From positions 1 through 6,226 of the forward strand of contig JBBRWV010000165.1 in assembly GCA_038248985.1 (NCBI GenBank): a stretch of DNA of 6,226 bases. The letters are read 5' to 3'. Positions within the stretch are counted from its first letter, which is position 1; every line of letters begins with the position of its first letter. The position numbers and the translations under genes are program-made. The notes below the pieces were generated by a model that worked only from the letters and a program-made list of their open reading frames with translations, was not told the origin of the DNA and did not search any database. The stretch comes from JBBRWV01 sp038248985 (GTDB taxonomy: Bacteria > Planctomycetota > Phycisphaerae > WQYP01). Positions 5,099 through 6,226 of the stretch are shown here, one piece after another.

Positions 5099-5953
5099 TC
5101 ATTTCCCTCCCTGCTGCGGCTCACCATACAAGTAGATGCCGACTGCAGTGCCCACGCCGCCCCAGAACAAAACGTCCGGCCCGTAGATCAGTGTTCTTGG
5201 TCCCAACAGCGACGAACCGGGCGCAAGCGCGCCTGTCGTCATATTGATAGAGCCTGGAGGGGCATATCTGACCCCACCGAAGTACTTCCAGGCAGAATAT
5301 GGGCCGACGGGCACGGGTTGCTTGAACAGGCCTGTCGCGGCCTCTGGGACCCGAACAAAGGTCGTGGTCTCGCCAGGCATGAGACCCGTTCGTGCGACCT
5401 TCATCGCGGTGCTTTCAGCAGCAACGCTTTCGGGCACTGCAAAGATTCCACGGTTGCCGATGAGTTTTCTGCTTGAGAGGATTCCTGCCTCGCCTTCGGC
5501 GTTAGTCAGGGGGATCAGGTTTCCCTTACTTGCGGCAGCATTTTTTGCCTCGGAGGCCACACCAGTGGGGTTCACAGAACCGAAACCATTATTTTTAAGT
5601 GGAATTGATGCTTGAATTTCAAGCCCGCCATTAGATTTTACATTCAATAAGTTATTTTCTAGTCTAGCCGCAGCTTGTATTTCTGCAGCCTTTACTACAG
5701 TACCAACGGGAGTCTTATCCACCAGTTGTACACCGACTTTTCCGCCTAGCTTGACGTCTTGCATAAGGAATTTAAACTTGCCTGAGGTAAGCGATCTTTG
5801 AAAAGCCTCTACGGCTGGTTTGCCCAGGCGCTTCGTGAACGATGCGGCAATGGTCTTGGTCACAAGCGTCGTGACCTTTGTACCTACCCCAAGCGTCACA
5901 TCAGCCAATGCCAGTTTGCCTAACGCACTTGTGGTTAGTTTACCTCCAATCAC
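5099..5953 (-). CDS. Putative orphan polymorphic-toxin C-terminal module
   Basis: This is a 284-codon ORF from a GTG at 5953, with GGAGG four bases upstream; the frame is open back to 6091 but has no earlier start. Residues 1-60 are Gly/Ala/Thr/Lys-rich and hydrophobic. Residues 84-126 lie in an AT-rich patch. Residues about 155-277 look like one compact domain: GILSSRKL, RGIFAVPE, TTFVRVPEAATGLF, PVGPYSAWKYFGG, then a hydrophobic C-terminal stretch. The layout 'I-L-S ... G-I-F-A-V-P-E ... V-R-V-P' reminds me of toxin tips of Rhs-type proteins, possibly an ADP-ribosyltransferase-like fold, but I cannot place it in a family and see no proven catalytic triad. Context (after an HNH-toxin fragment, one base before a membrane protein) supports an effector. 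It may be a stand-alone orphan module, or the end of the neighbouring toxin gene after a frame change. A function is not demonstrated. Confidence 0.6.
   Translation of the reverse strand: MIGGKLTTSALGKLALADVTLGVGTKVTTLVTKTIAASFTKRLGKPAVEAFQRSLTSGKFKFLMQDVKLGGKVGVQLVDKTPVGTVVKAAEIQAAARLENNLLNVKSNGGLEIQASIPLKNNGFGSVNPTGVASEAKNAAASKGNLIPLTNAEGEAGILSSRKLIGNRGIFAVPESVAAESTAMKVARTGLMPGETTTFVRVPEAATGLFKQPVPVGPYSAWKYFGGVRYAPPGSINMTTGALAPGSSLLGPRTLIYGPDVLFWGGVGTAVGIYLYGEPQQGGK
5105..5110 (-). promoter_or_regulatory. Ribosome binding site deciding the immunity gene start
   Basis: GGAGGG on the - strand lies inside the last codons of the upstream ORF, seven bases before the ATG at 5097. It selects that start over the GTG-type codon at 5127 and couples the two genes. 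Confidence 0.75.
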
Positions 5954-5991
5954 TTTGCCTCCAACCGCCGTTACAGCCGAACCAATAGGTG

Positions 5992-6226
5992 CTATTGTAA
6001 GGCCTGTTTGTTGAGCAGATCTGTCGGACTGCCGCCAAATTTTACGGGTACGACTTCGTGAATTTGGTATCCCGCAGGGCCGGTCCCGATCTCACGGTTC
6101 ATCTTTCCATTAATCCGACTTGCCGCAGATCGCGAACTATTATACAGGCTTCCCTCCAGCATGTTAATAGCGCCAGTTGGCTTCCTTACGCCCGCTGGGA
6201 ATTCTGCCCACATGCTCGGCGACAAC
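5992..6226 (-). CDS. C-terminal end of an HNH-nuclease-like polymorphic toxin (5' partial, truncated tip)
   Basis: The frame enters from the right edge and stops at TAG 5994-5992 (77 visible residues, start outside). The sequence PAGVRKPTGAINMLEGSLYN leads to GYQIHEVVPVKFGGSPTDLL and NKQAL. This matches the HNH-like nuclease tips of Rhs/YD-repeat toxins as I recall them (pattern 'GKQIHEIxPVKFGGSPTDxxNK'), in which His-Glu and the 'PVKxGGSPTDxxNK' loop build the metal-binding active site; the expected product is a DNase. Family members go on for about 20-25 more residues (a second His and a 'WWN' helix), which are missing here. The domain is therefore probably cut short and inactive, or restored only by a frame change into the neighbouring frame at about 6001. 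The full-length protein to the right is likely a large Rhs-type protein. Confidence 0.65.
   Translation of the reverse strand, partial: LSPSMWAEFPAGVRKPTGAINMLEGSLYNSSRSAASRINGKMNREIGTGPAGYQIHEVVPVKFGGSPTDLLNKQALQ

Noticed and set aside
4151..5615. Plus-strand ORFs opposite the immunity and toxin-like genes
   Set aside because: They are shadows without motifs. The minus-strand genes have ribosome sites, coupling and a terminator.
5787..5793. GTAAGCG as a second IS66 end
   Set aside because: Only seven bases match, it lies inside the toxin-like ORF, and the following bases do not continue the inverted repeat seen at 4003.
1..6226. CRISPR arrays, tRNA, rRNA, riboswitches
   Set aside because: No regularly spaced repeats, no cloverleaf-like or rRNA-like segments were seen.

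Overview
The window looks like bacterial chromosome with a GC-rich host backbone on the left and an accessory region on the right. No rRNA, tRNA or other clade marker is present. The very strong C-ending codon use of the first two genes, and the rhomboid-like C-terminal tail of the second, suggest Planctomycetota (possibly a Phycisphaerae-type lineage) or a relative such as Verrucomicrobiota. This is an inference from codon style and recalled protein families.

Positions 1-1695 (+ strand) hold a two-gene, translationally coupled unit. The first gene, whose start lies left of the window, is an ADP-ribose-pyrophosphatase-type NUDIX hydrolase. Three bases later comes a six-helix M50/site-2-protease-like membrane protein whose zinc motif reads HELAR instead of HExxH. 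Positions 1696 to about 2000 have no intact gene; the first 180 bases look like decayed host coding sequence.

Positions about 2000-4003 are a nest of insertion sequences. An IS66-type element on the - strand keeps one terminal repeat (start of IS66-like end at 4003) and tnpA. Its tnpA is split by an IS4-family element at 2068-3678. That element has perfect 16-bp inverted ends and a perfect 9-bp target duplication (TCTGCGTCC), so its limits are exact (1611 bp). Its transposase carries D, D, E and the YREK signature, but a -1 frame change near 3017-3035 splits the reading frame.

Positions 4060-6226 (- strand) look like the tail of a polymorphic-toxin (Rhs-type) locus reading leftward. First comes the end of an HNH-nuclease-like toxin domain entering from the right edge, which stops early at 5992. 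Next is a 284-codon ORF (5953-5099) whose C-terminal half looks like a different toxin domain. One base later begins a 322-aa membrane-anchored protein (5097-4129), a likely cognate immunity protein, followed by a strong intrinsic terminator (4105-4060). The order of truncated tip, displaced toxin, immunity gene and terminator is what orphan toxin/immunity cassettes look like. It is the most interesting part of the window. The composition is more AT-rich and mosaic than the host genes at the left, which fits horizontal acquisition.
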